A DNA stretch of 64,000 nt from Helopsaltes ochotensis (taxonomy: Eukaryota; Chordata; Aves; Passeriformes; Locustellidae), in assembly GCA_013400155.1 (NCBI GenBank), contig VXBM01000270.1, positions 810,087-874,086 of the forward strand, written 5' to 3'. A program made the translations under genes and the position numbers. Positions 37,901 through 45,800 of this stretch are shown here, in pieces (position 1 is the stretch's first letter; each line of letters starts with the position of its first letter). Below the pieces are notes generated by a model. It ran no database searches. It worked only from the letters and a program-made list of their open reading frames with translations, and was not told where the DNA came from.

Positions 37901-37924
37901 GCACAGCGGTGTGTTCACCGTCAT
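23315..37924 (-). CDS. DUS2: tRNA-dihydrouridine(20) synthase (NAD(P)+)-like, 15 coding exons
   Basis: FMN enzyme that reduces uridine to dihydrouridine, at position 20 of tRNAs in known orthologues. Coding exons join as 37924-37802, 36930-36885, 36191-36100, 35153-35110, 34446-34386, 33181-33134, 32530-32465, 30839-30769, 30383-30297, 30197-30029, 29254-29133, 26860-26717, 25558-25471, 24832-24759, 23552-23315. They total 1473 nt, giving 490 residues plus stop; the human protein is about 493. Residues 14-27 (ILAPMVRVGTLPMR) form the flavin-side start of the TIM barrel. NMGCPK carries the catalytic Cys115. K154/R156, H182 and ANGGS (212-216) are further barrel motifs, and MIARAAM (239-245) fits the flavin-phosphate region. 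About 364-432 is the double-stranded-RNA-binding domain typical of animal DUS2, followed by a basic KRKRG tail. The ATG has G at -3. All introns are GT-AG except one GC-AG. No frameshift was seen. Identity is very secure. Confidence 0.98.
24759..24832 (-). CDS. DUS2: DUS2 exon 15
   Basis: Residues 388-411 plus two bases. VQRPLDRLF then TVAERKYRSTL belong to the dsRNA-binding domain. Acceptor TTTGTACAG, donor TG|GTAAGT. Confidence 0.97.
25471..25558 (-). CDS. DUS2: DUS2 exon 14
   Basis: Residues 358-387. PPQITPKMYLLEWCRKEK opens the dsRNA-binding domain. Acceptor GTCTAG, donor ACT|GTGAGT. Confidence 0.97.
26442..26456. repeat. T15 homopolymer in a DUS2 intron
   Basis: Fifteen T, reading as an A-run in the DUS2 transcript, so not a polypyrimidine tract for the next exon. 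Confidence 0.9.
26717..26860 (-). CDS. DUS2: DUS2 exon 13
   Basis: Residues 310-357 plus two bases. GDFYEETTAIFEAKK then an acidic linker (MQDEDDQMEDPD) and VIKMAVRFD. It joins the helical domain after the barrel to the dsRNA-binding domain. Acceptor TTGAATAG, donor AA|GTAAGC. The linker differs most from the human protein, as expected of a spacer. Confidence 0.96.
29133..29254 (-). CDS. DUS2: DUS2 exon 12
   Basis: Residues 270-309 plus two bases. AVRYDNHYTNTKYCLCQMLR is nearly invariant in vertebrate DUS2 and belongs to the helical domain that holds tRNA. Acceptor CATCAG, donor TG|GTAAGC. Confidence 0.98.
30029..30197 (-). CDS. DUS2: DUS2 exon 11
   Basis: Residues 213-269. GGSHDFIKEY, then ATAASSVMIARAAMWNPSIF, the flavin-phosphate end of the barrel. 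Acceptor TTTTTAG completes Asn213 (AA|T). Donor TAT|GTATGT. Confidence 0.98.
30297..30383 (-). CDS. DUS2: DUS2 exon 10
   Basis: Residues 184-212 plus two bases. RKKEERPQHPVHCDVIKAIS and VSIPVIA fit the DUS2 barrel strands. Acceptor TTGGAAAG, with a weak pyrimidine tract. Donor AA|GTAAGT. Confidence 0.97.
30769..30839 (-). CDS. DUS2: DUS2 exon 9
   Basis: Residues 161-183 plus two bases. VEDTVNLVKRIEKTGIAAIA then VHGR, with H182 at the conserved barrel position. Acceptor ATCCTTCAG, donor AG|GTAAAT. Confidence 0.97.
31921..31954. repeat. A23-rich tract in a DUS2 intron
   Basis: Twenty-three A followed by GAAGAAAAAAG, in the intron between exons 9 and 8. On the DUS2 strand it is a pyrimidine (T) run, too far from the next acceptor to serve it. 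Confidence 0.9.
32316..32340. repeat. Perfect 10-bp hairpin in a DUS2 intron
   Basis: Arms ATCCCAAGCA (32316-32325) and TGCTTGGGAT (32331-32340) with loop GAAAT. It lies about 125 bases past the donor of exon 8 (exon end 32465) in the DUS2 transcript. Role unknown; it may be chance. Confidence 0.6.
32465..32530 (-). CDS. DUS2: DUS2 exon 8
   Basis: Residues 139-160. ILTTLVKGICKPITCKIRIL with the conserved K154 and R156. Acceptor TTTTCAG, donor TCA|GTAAGA. Confidence 0.97.
33134..33181 (-). CDS. DUS2: DUS2 exon 7
   Basis: Residues 123-138, GGMGAALLSDPDKIES, following the catalytic Cys loop. It is spliced onto exon 6 across the GC-AG intron. Acceptor TTGCCCAG, donor TCT|GTAAGT. Confidence 0.98.
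33182..34385 (-). other. DUS2: DUS2 intron 6, noncanonical GC-AG
   Basis: The exon 6 donor reads ACCAAG|GCAAGT and the acceptor is GCCCAG|GGAGGT. A GT donor in the same place is absent. The reading frame and the very conserved peptide STK-GGMG require this junction. Apart from the C, the donor matches the U1 consensus perfectly (AAG|GCAAGT), as is typical of functional GC-AG introns. Confidence 0.85.
34386..34446 (-). CDS. DUS2: DUS2 exon 6, with catalytic cysteine
   Basis: Residues 102-122. ESDVAGIDINMGCPKEYSTK with catalytic Cys115 in the NMGCPK motif. Acceptor TCTTCCAG; donor GC type (separate entry). Confidence 0.98.
35110..35153 (-). CDS. DUS2: DUS2 exon 5
   Basis: Residues 88-101 plus two bases. 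GSADAERALAVAKL, preceded by FQM at the end of exon 4. Acceptor ACCTACAG, donor GT|GTAAGT. Confidence 0.97.
36100..36191 (-). CDS. DUS2: DUS2 exon 4
   Basis: Residues 57-87. EVLETVDFVAPNERIVFRTC then RERERVVFQM. Acceptor CCATACAG, donor ATG|GTAAGA. Confidence 0.97.
36885..36930 (-). CDS. DUS2: DUS2 exon 3
   Basis: Residues 42-56 plus one base. ELIDIKMLQCKRVIN. Acceptor TACTCAG, donor G|GTAAGT. Confidence 0.97.
37020..37375 (-). mobile_element. CR1 LINE fragment in DUS2 intron 2, minus orientation
   Basis: Reading the plus strand one sees the antisense of the CR1 ORF2 end: 'CTGTCCCAGTACCTCAGCAC', 'CCCCTTGTCCTTGT', 'CAGAGCCTTCTCTTCTTCAG', 'CCAACTCTCTCAGCCTGTG', 'GGTGCTCCAGCAGTCTGATC'. The element is therefore in the same orientation as DUS2. 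It lies within intron 2, ending about 90 bases before the exon 3 acceptor. It is truncated at both ends and diverged. Confidence 0.9.
37498..37511. repeat. A14 homopolymer in DUS2 intron 2
   Basis: Fourteen A followed by an A/C-rich stretch to about 37535. Confidence 0.85.
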
Positions 37925-37941
37925 TCCTGTTGCTGTACCAC
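37802..37941 (-). CDS. DUS2: DUS2 exon 2 (start codon)
   Basis: The ATG is at 37924-37922, 17 bases after the acceptor CTTTCAG|GTGG. Residues 1-41 run from MTVNTPLCFRG through KKILAPMVRVGTLPMRLLAL to DIVYCE. Donor GAG|GTATGG. The 17 bases before the ATG are 5' UTR. Confidence 0.98.
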
Positions 37942-38272
37942 CTGAAAGAGAGAGCCCAGGGGGACTGCCACGGCGTGTCATTTCCTACCCGCAAACACAG
38001 ACGTGTCCTTTGCCGGGAAGGGGCGGTGGGTGCCCCGCCAGGTGTGACAGGGCTGGCCGGGCAGCGGGGACCGGGCTCACCCAGCGTGAGGGAGCCGAGG
38101 GCGCCGGAGATGCTCCCCGCCACACGGGCTCCGTCCCCAGCGAGGGGCCCCGCGCCGCCCCGCCAGAGCCCCTGAGGGCCGCGTCTGCTCCCGCGGTGGC
38201 GGCGCGGGGAAGGCTCTCAGCCGGCAGCGGAAAAAGGCGAAAGCAGGGAGCGGCACCGCCCGCCGCACTCAC

Positions 38273-38374
38273 CCTCCTCGCGTGGCTCTGCCGCGGCTCG
38301 GCGGGGCGGGGACACCCGGGGCCAGCGCCTCTTTCAGGCGTCATCGGGCAGCGCCGCCGCCCCACGTGGGGACC
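38273..38374 (-). other. DUS2: Probable noncoding first exon of DUS2 (right end in gap)
   Basis: The best donor upstream of exon 2 is GAGG|GTGAGT (exon end 38273). The exon runs rightward into the gap, so its 5' end is unknown. It contains an ATG at 38344-38342 that opens a 24-codon frame to the donor. After splicing to exon 2 this frame continues six codons and stops at the TGA overlapping the DUS2 ATG. No transcript evidence is available, so the exon is an inference. Confidence 0.6.
38360..38371. promoter_or_regulatory. Palindromic E-box CCCCACGTGGGG
   Basis: Perfect 12-bp palindrome with a CACGTG core at 38363-38368, of the kind bound by USF and MYC/MAX-type factors. It lies at the edge of the bidirectional promoter. 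A palindromic site can serve both directions equally, but binding is not shown here. Confidence 0.5.
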
Positions 38375-39234
38375 NNNNNNNNNNNNNNNNNNNNNNNNNN
38401 NNNNNNNNNNNNNNNNNNNNNNNNNNNNNNNNNNNNNNNNNNNNNNNNNNNNNNNNNNNNNNNNNNNNNNNNNNNNNNNNNNNNNNNNNNNNNNNNNNNN
38501 NNNNNNNNNNNNNNNNNNNNNNNNNNNNNNNNNNNNNNNNNNNNNNNNNNNNNNNNNNNNNNNNNNNNNNNNNNNNNNNNNNNNNNNNNNNNNNNNNNNN
38601 NNNNNNNNNNNNNNNNNNNNNNNNNNNNNNNNNNNNNNNNNNNNNNNNNNNNNNNNNNNNNNNNNNNNNNNNNNNNNNNNNNNNNNNNNNNNNNNNNNNN
38701 NNNNNNNNNNNNNNNNNNNNNNNNNNNNNNNNNNNNNNNNNNNNNNNNNNNNNNNNNNNNNNNNNNNNNNNNNNNNNNNNNNNNNNNNNNNNNNNNNNNN
38801 NNNNNNNNNNNNNNNNNNNNNNNNNNNNNNNNNNNNNNNNNNNNNNNNNNNNNNNNNNNNNNNNNNNNNNNNNNNNNNNNNNNNNNNNNNNNNNNNNNNN
38901 NNNNNNNNNNNNNNNNNNNNNNNNNNNNNNNNNNNNNNNNNNNNNNNNNNNNNNNNNNNNNNNNNNNNNNNNNNNNNNNNNNNNNNNNNNNNNNNNNNNN
39001 NNNNNNNNNNNNNNNNNNNNNNNNNNNNNNNNNNNNNNNNNNNNNNNNNNNNNNNNNNNNNNNNNNNNNNNNNNNNNNNNNNNNNNNNNNNNNNNNNNNN
39101 NNNNNNNNNNNNNNNNNNNNNNNNNNNNNNNNNNNNNNNNNNNNNNNNNNNNNNNNNNNNNNNNNNNNNNNNNNNNNNNNNNNNNNNNNNNNNNNNNNNN
39201 NNNNNNNNNNNNNNNNNNNNNNNNNNNNNNNNNN
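38375..39234. other. Assembly gap (860 N)
   Basis: Run of 860 N in the GC-richest part of the window. By comparison with the 540-residue human DDX28, about 259 codons of DDX28 are missing. If the gap size is real, about 80 bases remain for promoter and 5' UTR. Long frames called across the N run are artefacts. Confidence 0.98.
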
Positions 39235-40080
39235 CCGGGCCCCGCCGTGCTGCTGGGCACCCCCGGCGCGCTGCGGGAGGCGCTGCGGCGGCGCTTCCTG
39301 GCCCTGCAGAGGCTGCGCTGGATGGTGCTGGACGAGGCGGACTCGCTGATGGACGAGTCCTTCACGGAGCTGCTGGAGGAGATCCTGGCACACGCGCCCC
39401 TGGCCGCCGGCGCTCCCGGGCCGACCGGTCCCGACGAGGAGAGGACGCAGGTGGTGGTGGTCGGAGCCACCTTCCCCGCGGGGCTCAGCGAGACGCTGGC
39501 GAAATTCACTGACGTGGACCAGTTTGTCAACCTCGGCACCCAGAGCCTGCACCGCCTGCCGCCTCACGTCCGGCAGAAGTTTGTCCGCCTCAAAGGGCAG
39601 GACAAGCTGCCCGAACTGCTGCAGCTGCTCAAGGAGCGCCCATCGTCTGGTGGGGCTGTTCTCATCTTCTGCAACACTGCCAGCACTGTCAACTGGCTGG
39701 GCTATATCCTGGACGACCACAAAATCAAGCACCTGAGGCTGCAGGGGCAGATGTCAGCAGCTGCAAGAGCTGGCATCTTTGCCTCTTTCCAGAAGGGTGA
39801 CGTGTCTGTCCTTGTCTGCACTGACCTTGCCTCGCGGGGGCTGGACACCAGCAATGTGCAGCTGGTGGTCAACTATGACTTCCCAGACACCCTGCAGGAC
39901 TACCTGCACCGCGCCGGGAGAGTTGGCCGGGTTGGCAGCAAGGCACCGGGAGCTGTGGTTAGTTTTGTCACCCACCGATGGGATGTGGACCTGGTACGGA
40001 AAATAGAGACTGCAGCCCGGAAGAGGACAGGTCTCCCAGGAATGGACTCTATCAATAAACCTTCACCTAAAGGAGGTTGA
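39235..40080 (+). CDS. DDX28: ATP-dependent RNA helicase DDX28, 5' part missing in gap
   Basis: DEAD-box RNA helicase; known orthologues work in mitochondrial RNA granules on assembly of the large mitoribosomal subunit. The visible 281 codons, without intron, match the C-terminal half of the family. TPGAL is motif Ib, and LDEADSLMDES motif II (DEAD at 39331-39342). GATFP is motif III (GAT at 39463-39471, where most DEAD-box proteins have SAT). VLIFCNTASTVNWLGYILDD is motif IV, LRLQGQM motif IVa, VLVCTDLASRGLD motif V, and HRAGRVGRVG motif VI (39907 on). The tail LPGMDSINKPSPKGG ends at TGA 40078-40080. Motif I, the Q motif and any mitochondrial targeting peptide lie in the gap. The gene is intronless in mammals too. 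Codon use is extremely GC-rich at the 5' side and eases towards the stop. Confidence 0.96.
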   Translation, partial: PGPAVLLGTPGALREALRRRFLALQRLRWMVLDEADSLMDESFTELLEEILAHAPLAAGAPGPTGPDEERTQVVVVGATFPAGLSETLAKFTDVDQFVNLGTQSLHRLPPHVRQKFVRLKGQDKLPELLQLLKERPSSGGAVLIFCNTASTVNWLGYILDDHKIKHLRLQGQMSAAARAGIFASFQKGDVSVLVCTDLASRGLDTSNVQLVVNYDFPDTLQDYLHRAGRVGRVGSKAPGAVVSFVTHRWDVDLVRKIETAARKRTGLPGMDSINKPSPKGG

Positions 40081-40735
40081 TTCGGGTTGCCAGGAATTCC
40101 CTGCTAGGGGCTTGCCTTGAGGTCACTAAGGCGGAGTGAATGAGCTGCTGTGTGTAAGGCAGATTGAAAAAACAGTTAAGTTTCAGAACCAGATGATCAG
40201 GTTAACTTTGTGCACTGTTCTGGAAGCTGCGGTACTCATTGCACAGCCATCACAACATGTGGCTTTCTCAAAGGAAACTAGTAAGTGAGTAACAGAATGC
40301 TTTTGGAGAATATTGAAGAATTACTTCATCAGTTGATTTGGTTTACTTATTTTGAGACATAATTTAAATTCAAATCCAAATGAGAGTATGTCTGTATGAT
40401 ACATATATGTCTCTATTGCATTTCATTACTGCCCACCACCATCAGCTAACATTTGTTATTAAAACTTAAAAATTGCTATTATGGCAGGAGAAAAAATGTG
40501 ACCAGTTACATACACAAAGAACTAAAGAACAAAAGATACTTGATTTTTCTTGTGATGTAGCAGTTCATTCAGAGAATTCTAGACCGGGCACCTGTAAAGG
40601 ACAGTGGGAATGAGAAGACACAATAATGCTTGAGGCTCTTTAAAGGCCTTAATTTGTTATTTTATGTTACCTTTCACTGAGAAATGGAATTTTGCTCCTT
40701 CAGGTTATATTGAATAAAAATTTAAAACCCCTAAA
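40081..40735 (+). other. DDX28: DDX28 3' UTR
   Basis: Follows the TGA and runs to about 17 bases beyond AATAAA at 40713-40718. The 3' end is estimated. No other coding frame is present. Confidence 0.6.
40713..40718 (+). terminator. DDX28: Polyadenylation signal of DDX28
   Basis: AATAAA about 633 nt after the stop. I noted no earlier canonical signal in the 3' UTR; one inside the coding sequence at 40054 is not usable. Confidence 0.6.
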
Positions 40736-42290
40736 GTGTTTCCTGCACATTTTTTTCTGCATACTGTAGTGATACATCCAGTTTCTGAACTGACTGAAAA
40801 AAACCCCAAAAAACCCCAACACACTGAAACATGTCTTCTGTTAAATGGAGGAAGTGTGTTGACTCACAAGTTCTGGTGACTCTCATGTAACACAGTGAGT
40901 GTAGGATTTCTTTTGAATGTTGTGCCTTTGTCCTATTTTGCTTCAAACCAAGAGAGTTGAAATGAGGCTGAGGTTATTTAATATCTAGCTGCTAGTTTGT
41001 ATCCATGGTAAATAATCACACAAATACACATTTTAGCTCTGATTTCTGGTTGTTTGCCACAACCCTTTCTTTTAGTGGCAGTTGTCCCCATGCTATCCAC
41101 TTTAGGCTGTGCAATCACTTGGAATGTAGAAATAGTAGATTTCTACATTATGGTGAATAAGGAGATCACAGCATTGGATCTGAATCTAGTACCTAAGGAA
41201 ATAATACGCTGGAGGTGCTCTTAGTATACTGAGAGTAAAAGAGCAAAAAAAGAGAAAACTTGCACAGATAGTCACCCAAGGATCAGGCAATGACTTTATC
41301 CTGTTATACATGTGCTCTGTTCATATTGCACACTTAAAGGAAGTTACAAACTGCAGTAAAAATTCTTAATACAATAGCTCCCAAGTTTTAGAAATACAGT
41401 GAAAGAGTGATCCATTTGGAGGCTGGAAACCCATTCATTGCATGAACAGCGAGTAATTTGTAGTTTAACTTCTGTAACTCACATTTTTACAGTCTATGAA
41501 CAGCTCAGTCTGGATTGCAGCACACAGAAATACTAAATTAGACAACACAGTGAAATAATGAATTCTTTCAGCAATTTGCTTCCTACTTTTGAAGTAATAT
41601 ACACTTATGTAGTTACAAGAAGTAACCTTGAACTTGTTACAAATGCCTTTACCTGTTTGTTCCTAGGGCACTGTTGATCACAACAGTTCATCAAAAAAAC
41701 CTGCAAACAACCCAAAAAAACCTCACCACAAATTTCAGACATTTATATACTAAAGTGGCTAATAAAAAGCCTTGTGTGGATAGACTCAAGACAACACTCT
41801 ATTTACCAACAAAACCTTTTGTAGACAGTACTTTCAAACAAAATCAGTTTTTTTAAGCATACCATTTTCCTATTGTTGCTCATCACAAGACAGTTGCTGG
41901 AGCCAGTGATTAACAGCAGTAATTACACGCAGGAGCACACAGACACTCAGGCCCTGGGATGTATAAGCTGATACAGAGCCAGCAAATGCAGACAGCCACG
42001 CCACTGACACATCATGTGAAAGGTGTAATTGTCCAACAGGTAAATCCTACAGCAAAGCCTTCAAGGAGATTTAGAGACCCTACCAGTGGTAGTGAGCTCA
42101 AAGTGTATGCAGCTCACACATGGTCAAAATAGTTGAAGAAACAAAGGCATCCTAAGACTTTAGTTTGGCTTCTCCTAAACTGCTGTCTGAATGTTGCAAC
42201 ACTCGTTATTCACATCTCAATGTCTACAGACATAATTGCTGTCTTCTTGCATGTACATATTCTACCTTCTGTGTAAATCCTATTTTAGCT
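40736..42290. other. Intergenic spacer between the converging DDX28 and galanin receptor genes
   Basis: About 1.5 kb, AT-rich, with short A/C-rich low-complexity tracts (about 40798-40820 and 41692-41725). No gene or repeat family recognised. Confidence 0.6.
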
Positions 42291-42310
42291 CCTATGGTCA
42301 TAACTACAAC

Positions 42311-42316
42311 TTTATT
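42311..42316 (-). terminator. Polyadenylation signal of the galanin receptor 1-like gene
   Basis: TTTATT on the plus strand, AATAAA on the minus strand, about 248 nt after the stop codon at 42566-42564. It is the nearest canonical signal and defines a 3' UTR of about 42295-42563. Confidence 0.55.
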
Positions 42317-42563
42317 TGGGCTCTATCTTATGGGCATTCAGATAATTCTGTTGCATATAGCCCAGTGTCTAGCAAGGTACCCTAGGACAGGCTCTGTCAC
42401 ATATCACAGCGAGAGGGAAATATGTCTCCTACCACTCAAGTGACCTGGCAAAGTCCACCTTTTGCAGACTCCACTGCTCCCTGGAATGCACTTGCATGCA
42501 TGTTCTCCCCAGACAGAACCCTCTTCCCTCCTCTTCCTCCTGAAACATGTTTGTGAGCCTAGC

Positions 42564-42881
42564 TTACACATTTGTGGTGGAGTGTGTGGTAGAGAAGTTC
42601 TCCATGCGCACTCTGGCCAGTTTCTCAGCAGAAACCGGCCTCAGGAAGAGCTTGCAGGTGAAGACTTGGCGGCAGGCCTTGCGGAAATTCTCCGAGAGGA
42701 AAGCGTACAGGATGGGGTTGATGCAAGAGTTCCCATAGGCCAAGCAGTGAGAGATGATGCGGAAGGTGAAGGAGATGTTGTTCAGGGGAAAGTGCCCAAA
42801 CTCTGCCCACATGGTGATGATGTGGTGTGGCAGCCAGGAGAGCAGGAACACAGCAACCACGAGAAGCACTGTCTGTGCTGT
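42564..42881 (-). CDS. GALR1L: Galanin receptor 1-like exon 3
   Basis: Residues 259-363 and TAA. Begins TAQTVLLVVAVFLLSWLPHH (TM6), then WAEFGHFPLNNISFTFR and NSCINPILYAFL (TM7), LSENFRKACRQVFTC (helix 8 with a probable palmitoylated Cys). The tail is rich in Ser and Thr and ends STTHSTTNV. Acceptor TTTTCCAG. Confidence 0.95.
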   Translation of the reverse strand, partial: TAQTVLLVVAVFLLSWLPHHIITMWAEFGHFPLNNISFTFRIISHCLAYGNSCINPILYAFLSENFRKACRQVFTCKLFLRPVSAEKLARVRMENFSTTHSTTNV

Positions 42882-45800
42882 CTGGAAAAGAGAAGATTGT
42901 GTACTAAACGGTCACAGTGATCAAGCGGGTCTGTGGGATGAGTGAGTTTGCTTTCCTCCGTCAGTAGTGAAGGCAGCGTGACACAGGCAACACTGACAAC
43001 TGCCAGGTGGGCAAATTATGACAATATGAAAAAGGATGCTAAAAACCCTGGTAAACTTGGGTTGACTGGTTTGACTCAAGCAAATAACTGTAGACAATTT
43101 AGGTAGTGCTTGTAAAACTCCAAAGGGTTCAAAGGCTGCAACAATACTAACTGTGTTACAAGGAAGAGTGGAAATAATATTCCCTTGGAGGGTGAGGAAT
43201 ATTAAGGCTATTGAAAATAGCTGCAGGAGAAAACAACATGCAAGTAAGCACACCACTGAGAGGAGTAACAAAGGCTTGAGGAGAAAGATTTATCCAGTAT
43301 CTTCCCTATTACATGAGAAACCCAGAAAACGAATGCATAGAGGATTTTTTTTTTTTTAATGCACAGTGCCCATTGGTTAAGCATATTCTTAGGTGGGTGA
43401 TGACCTGAGAGAGGGGAGGCTCCCTGTGCCTGTGGGATCCCAGCCTGTGCTGCCTGGGTTAGAGGTGTTCCCCTGCAGAGCTTGCTCCCCAGTCAGCTGG
43501 CCAGCCTCTGGCACAGTCTGTCATTTCTAAGTCCCAAAGCTTGACCAGAGGTAAAATTTTCCTTGAAAACAGTGTCCTTTAAAATCTCCATACAAAACGA
43601 AGGTTAACAATGACAGTAAATAAAATGAAGTTGTAACTCCAACTTTCTTTCTGTAAGGCTTCGAGGCCTGTGGGAGCAGGACTGCATTTTTCAAGATCAG
43701 AAAAGCTGGTAGTGTTGCTTTTTTCTCACTTTCTACTTCCAGAACACTCAGTGAATCCCTAGCAAGGCTCAGAGATTATTGACTTGGGGGCCAGGAAAGA
43801 TCCTTTCCTGATGTTTTTGTAGGGCTAATTCCACCTGACTTCGTGAATTTTCAAAATAAAAATTGTAATGCAAGGTGAGCAATTTTTCTGTATTTAATCC
43901 CTCAGTTTTGGGCTTCTGTAGCAGATGCACAGCTGGTGACTTCCCTCCTCCTGCCCCACTTTGTTCTCTGCTCAATGTCTGCTTTTTTGGTATGTAATGT
44001 TTCTCATTTGTATTTTGTCATTTTAATAAATGTAACAACTAGCAAACATGCAGATGATATCATTGACCTAAGGAGAATTGTTGTACAGTAGCAGAAAAGC
44101 AGTGGAGAAAAAGTAAAATTTAGGTGTCAAGATTTACAGTTTTACTAGTCTAGGTCAATGCTTCTGTCAATAATTCCCTTGCATTATTTCAAGTGAAATG
44201 TGTAAAGTTACGTTCCTAGAAAAGGGATAATTTTCTAGTGAACAGAAATTCATTTAGTCAGTGGTTATCATGGCTACATTTAGTATAACCCATTAACCTC
44301 TCTAAGGAAGACATTATTGCATTAGATCAAGACTAGAATACAAGTAAAAAAAAGGGATTTCTGTCAAATAGGTCTCTCAAATAAGGTTCTATTAACTTGG
44401 AAAGGCAATAACCTGTAGGTTCATTGTGTACCTGGCATGCTCCGGGTGCTTTCCTTGTTTCATCTACCAGAATGCTATCTGACACCCGAGCTAACAAAGA
44501 TATTCCCCTGAGAATGAACAAACTACCCCGCCAAGCATCCTCAAACCAACCATGCTAGGAGCCAGGTGATGTCCTTAAAAATAGACTGGAATGATTAGAA
44601 GTTGATGAGACTGAAAGGCACAGACCTAGTGGTCTTGTGGGATCTAGCTCACCCACTGTGGTATGACGGGTACCAAAGAAATGATTAATAAACAGGTACC
44701 GTCATTAGCTTTCACCAGCAATAATGGTGCTACTTCCTTACCCTCTAGCAATGTTAAGTAGCTTAGGCTTGTTACCCAGGCAACCTTTCATAGCATCCAT
44801 CTGCTTAAATTAGGGGGCTACAAGCACTGAAATATTCTTTTGAATAAGGTTTTTGTACCTAGCTTTTTCCCCCTTTTATTGTGAAATAACAAACTGTGCA
44901 TTTAACATAGGGCTGAGTATTACACAATGGCTTTGCAGTTGCTATGTAATAGCACAGAGCTGTTTCTGGTGTCCAGCTTTTTGGGATTTTGCAGATGAAA
45001 AACACAGACAATACTAGAGCACTAATATACATAATTCATGACTCAAGAAACAGGTTTTGGAAATGGAACTTGTGTCTCTTTTCCCTAACTACATGTTAGG
45101 GAACATGTAGTTAAGACAGAGGAAACTGAAACAAAACATTGTTGGGCTTTTAATGGGATAACTTTGCTGTAGCTTCAACTACTGTTACTGTAGACTGTGA
45201 CCAGCTGTGGAGGACTGATCCAAATAGTTTGTGTAGTGTTTGAGCTTCTTCCATGAGCTGTGATAGTTTGCAGTTACTGCATTACAGTTGATCAAGCTGT
45301 CCCACTTAATGCAAACCTTCTGGTTCAACTTTGAAATTTTGGTGGGTCCATAGTAGACATGTACAATGGCCACTACTGGCCACTGAAGTCTCTCTTACTA
45401 CTTCTAGATATCTTTCAAGCAGCGCCAGGAAATAACTTACAGTGTATTTGTTGTACAGGCAAAGTAAGTGTGTTTAGGCTGTATGGTGAATCAATAGCAT
45501 GGTGACAAACAAAAACAAGGAGATATTTTTGTCAGATAATTAGACAAACTTCTGTTATTCTCTGTCTCCCCCCCTTATTTCTGTCGTGTGCAGATGGTGT
45601 TGAATTTACTTGCTTATTCTTTTGTTATCTTTGTAGTTCATATGCCTCTCATTTATGCTTTCAAGCCTTTCTTTGTCTGTTTTGCCCTGAGATTATTTTT
45701 CCCCTGGCCTGGACAAGTTATTTCTTGCTTTTAGTCTTCCCCTATCCTCCAAAAAGCATTGGAAAATGTGTTTAAAGAAACATTTTGGGGAGATACCTCA

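Larger units (their letters stand above)
37942..39234. promoter_or_regulatory. CpG island and bidirectional promoter of DUS2 and DDX28 (partly in gap)
   Basis: From about 37960 the sequence becomes very rich in GC and CpG, and it continues past the gap into DDX28. DUS2 starts leftward and DDX28 rightward from this island. The readable edge carries the palindrome CCCCACGTGGGG. The core promoter itself is probably in the missing 860 bases or just left of them. A head-to-head DUS2/DDX28 pair is also the arrangement known in mammals. Confidence 0.75.

Noticed and set aside
37857..39512. Very long frames (up to 551 codons) across the N run, on both strands
   Set aside because: They exist only because N codons are not stops. 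The plus-strand frame that continues into known DDX28 motifs is a different one.
40054..40059. AATAAA near the DDX28 stop
   Set aside because: It is inside the coding sequence, about 20 bases before the stop, encoding part of SINKP. The signal at 40713 is a better candidate.
42462..42920. 152-codon plus-strand frame
   Set aside because: Antisense shadow of galanin receptor 1-like exon 3.
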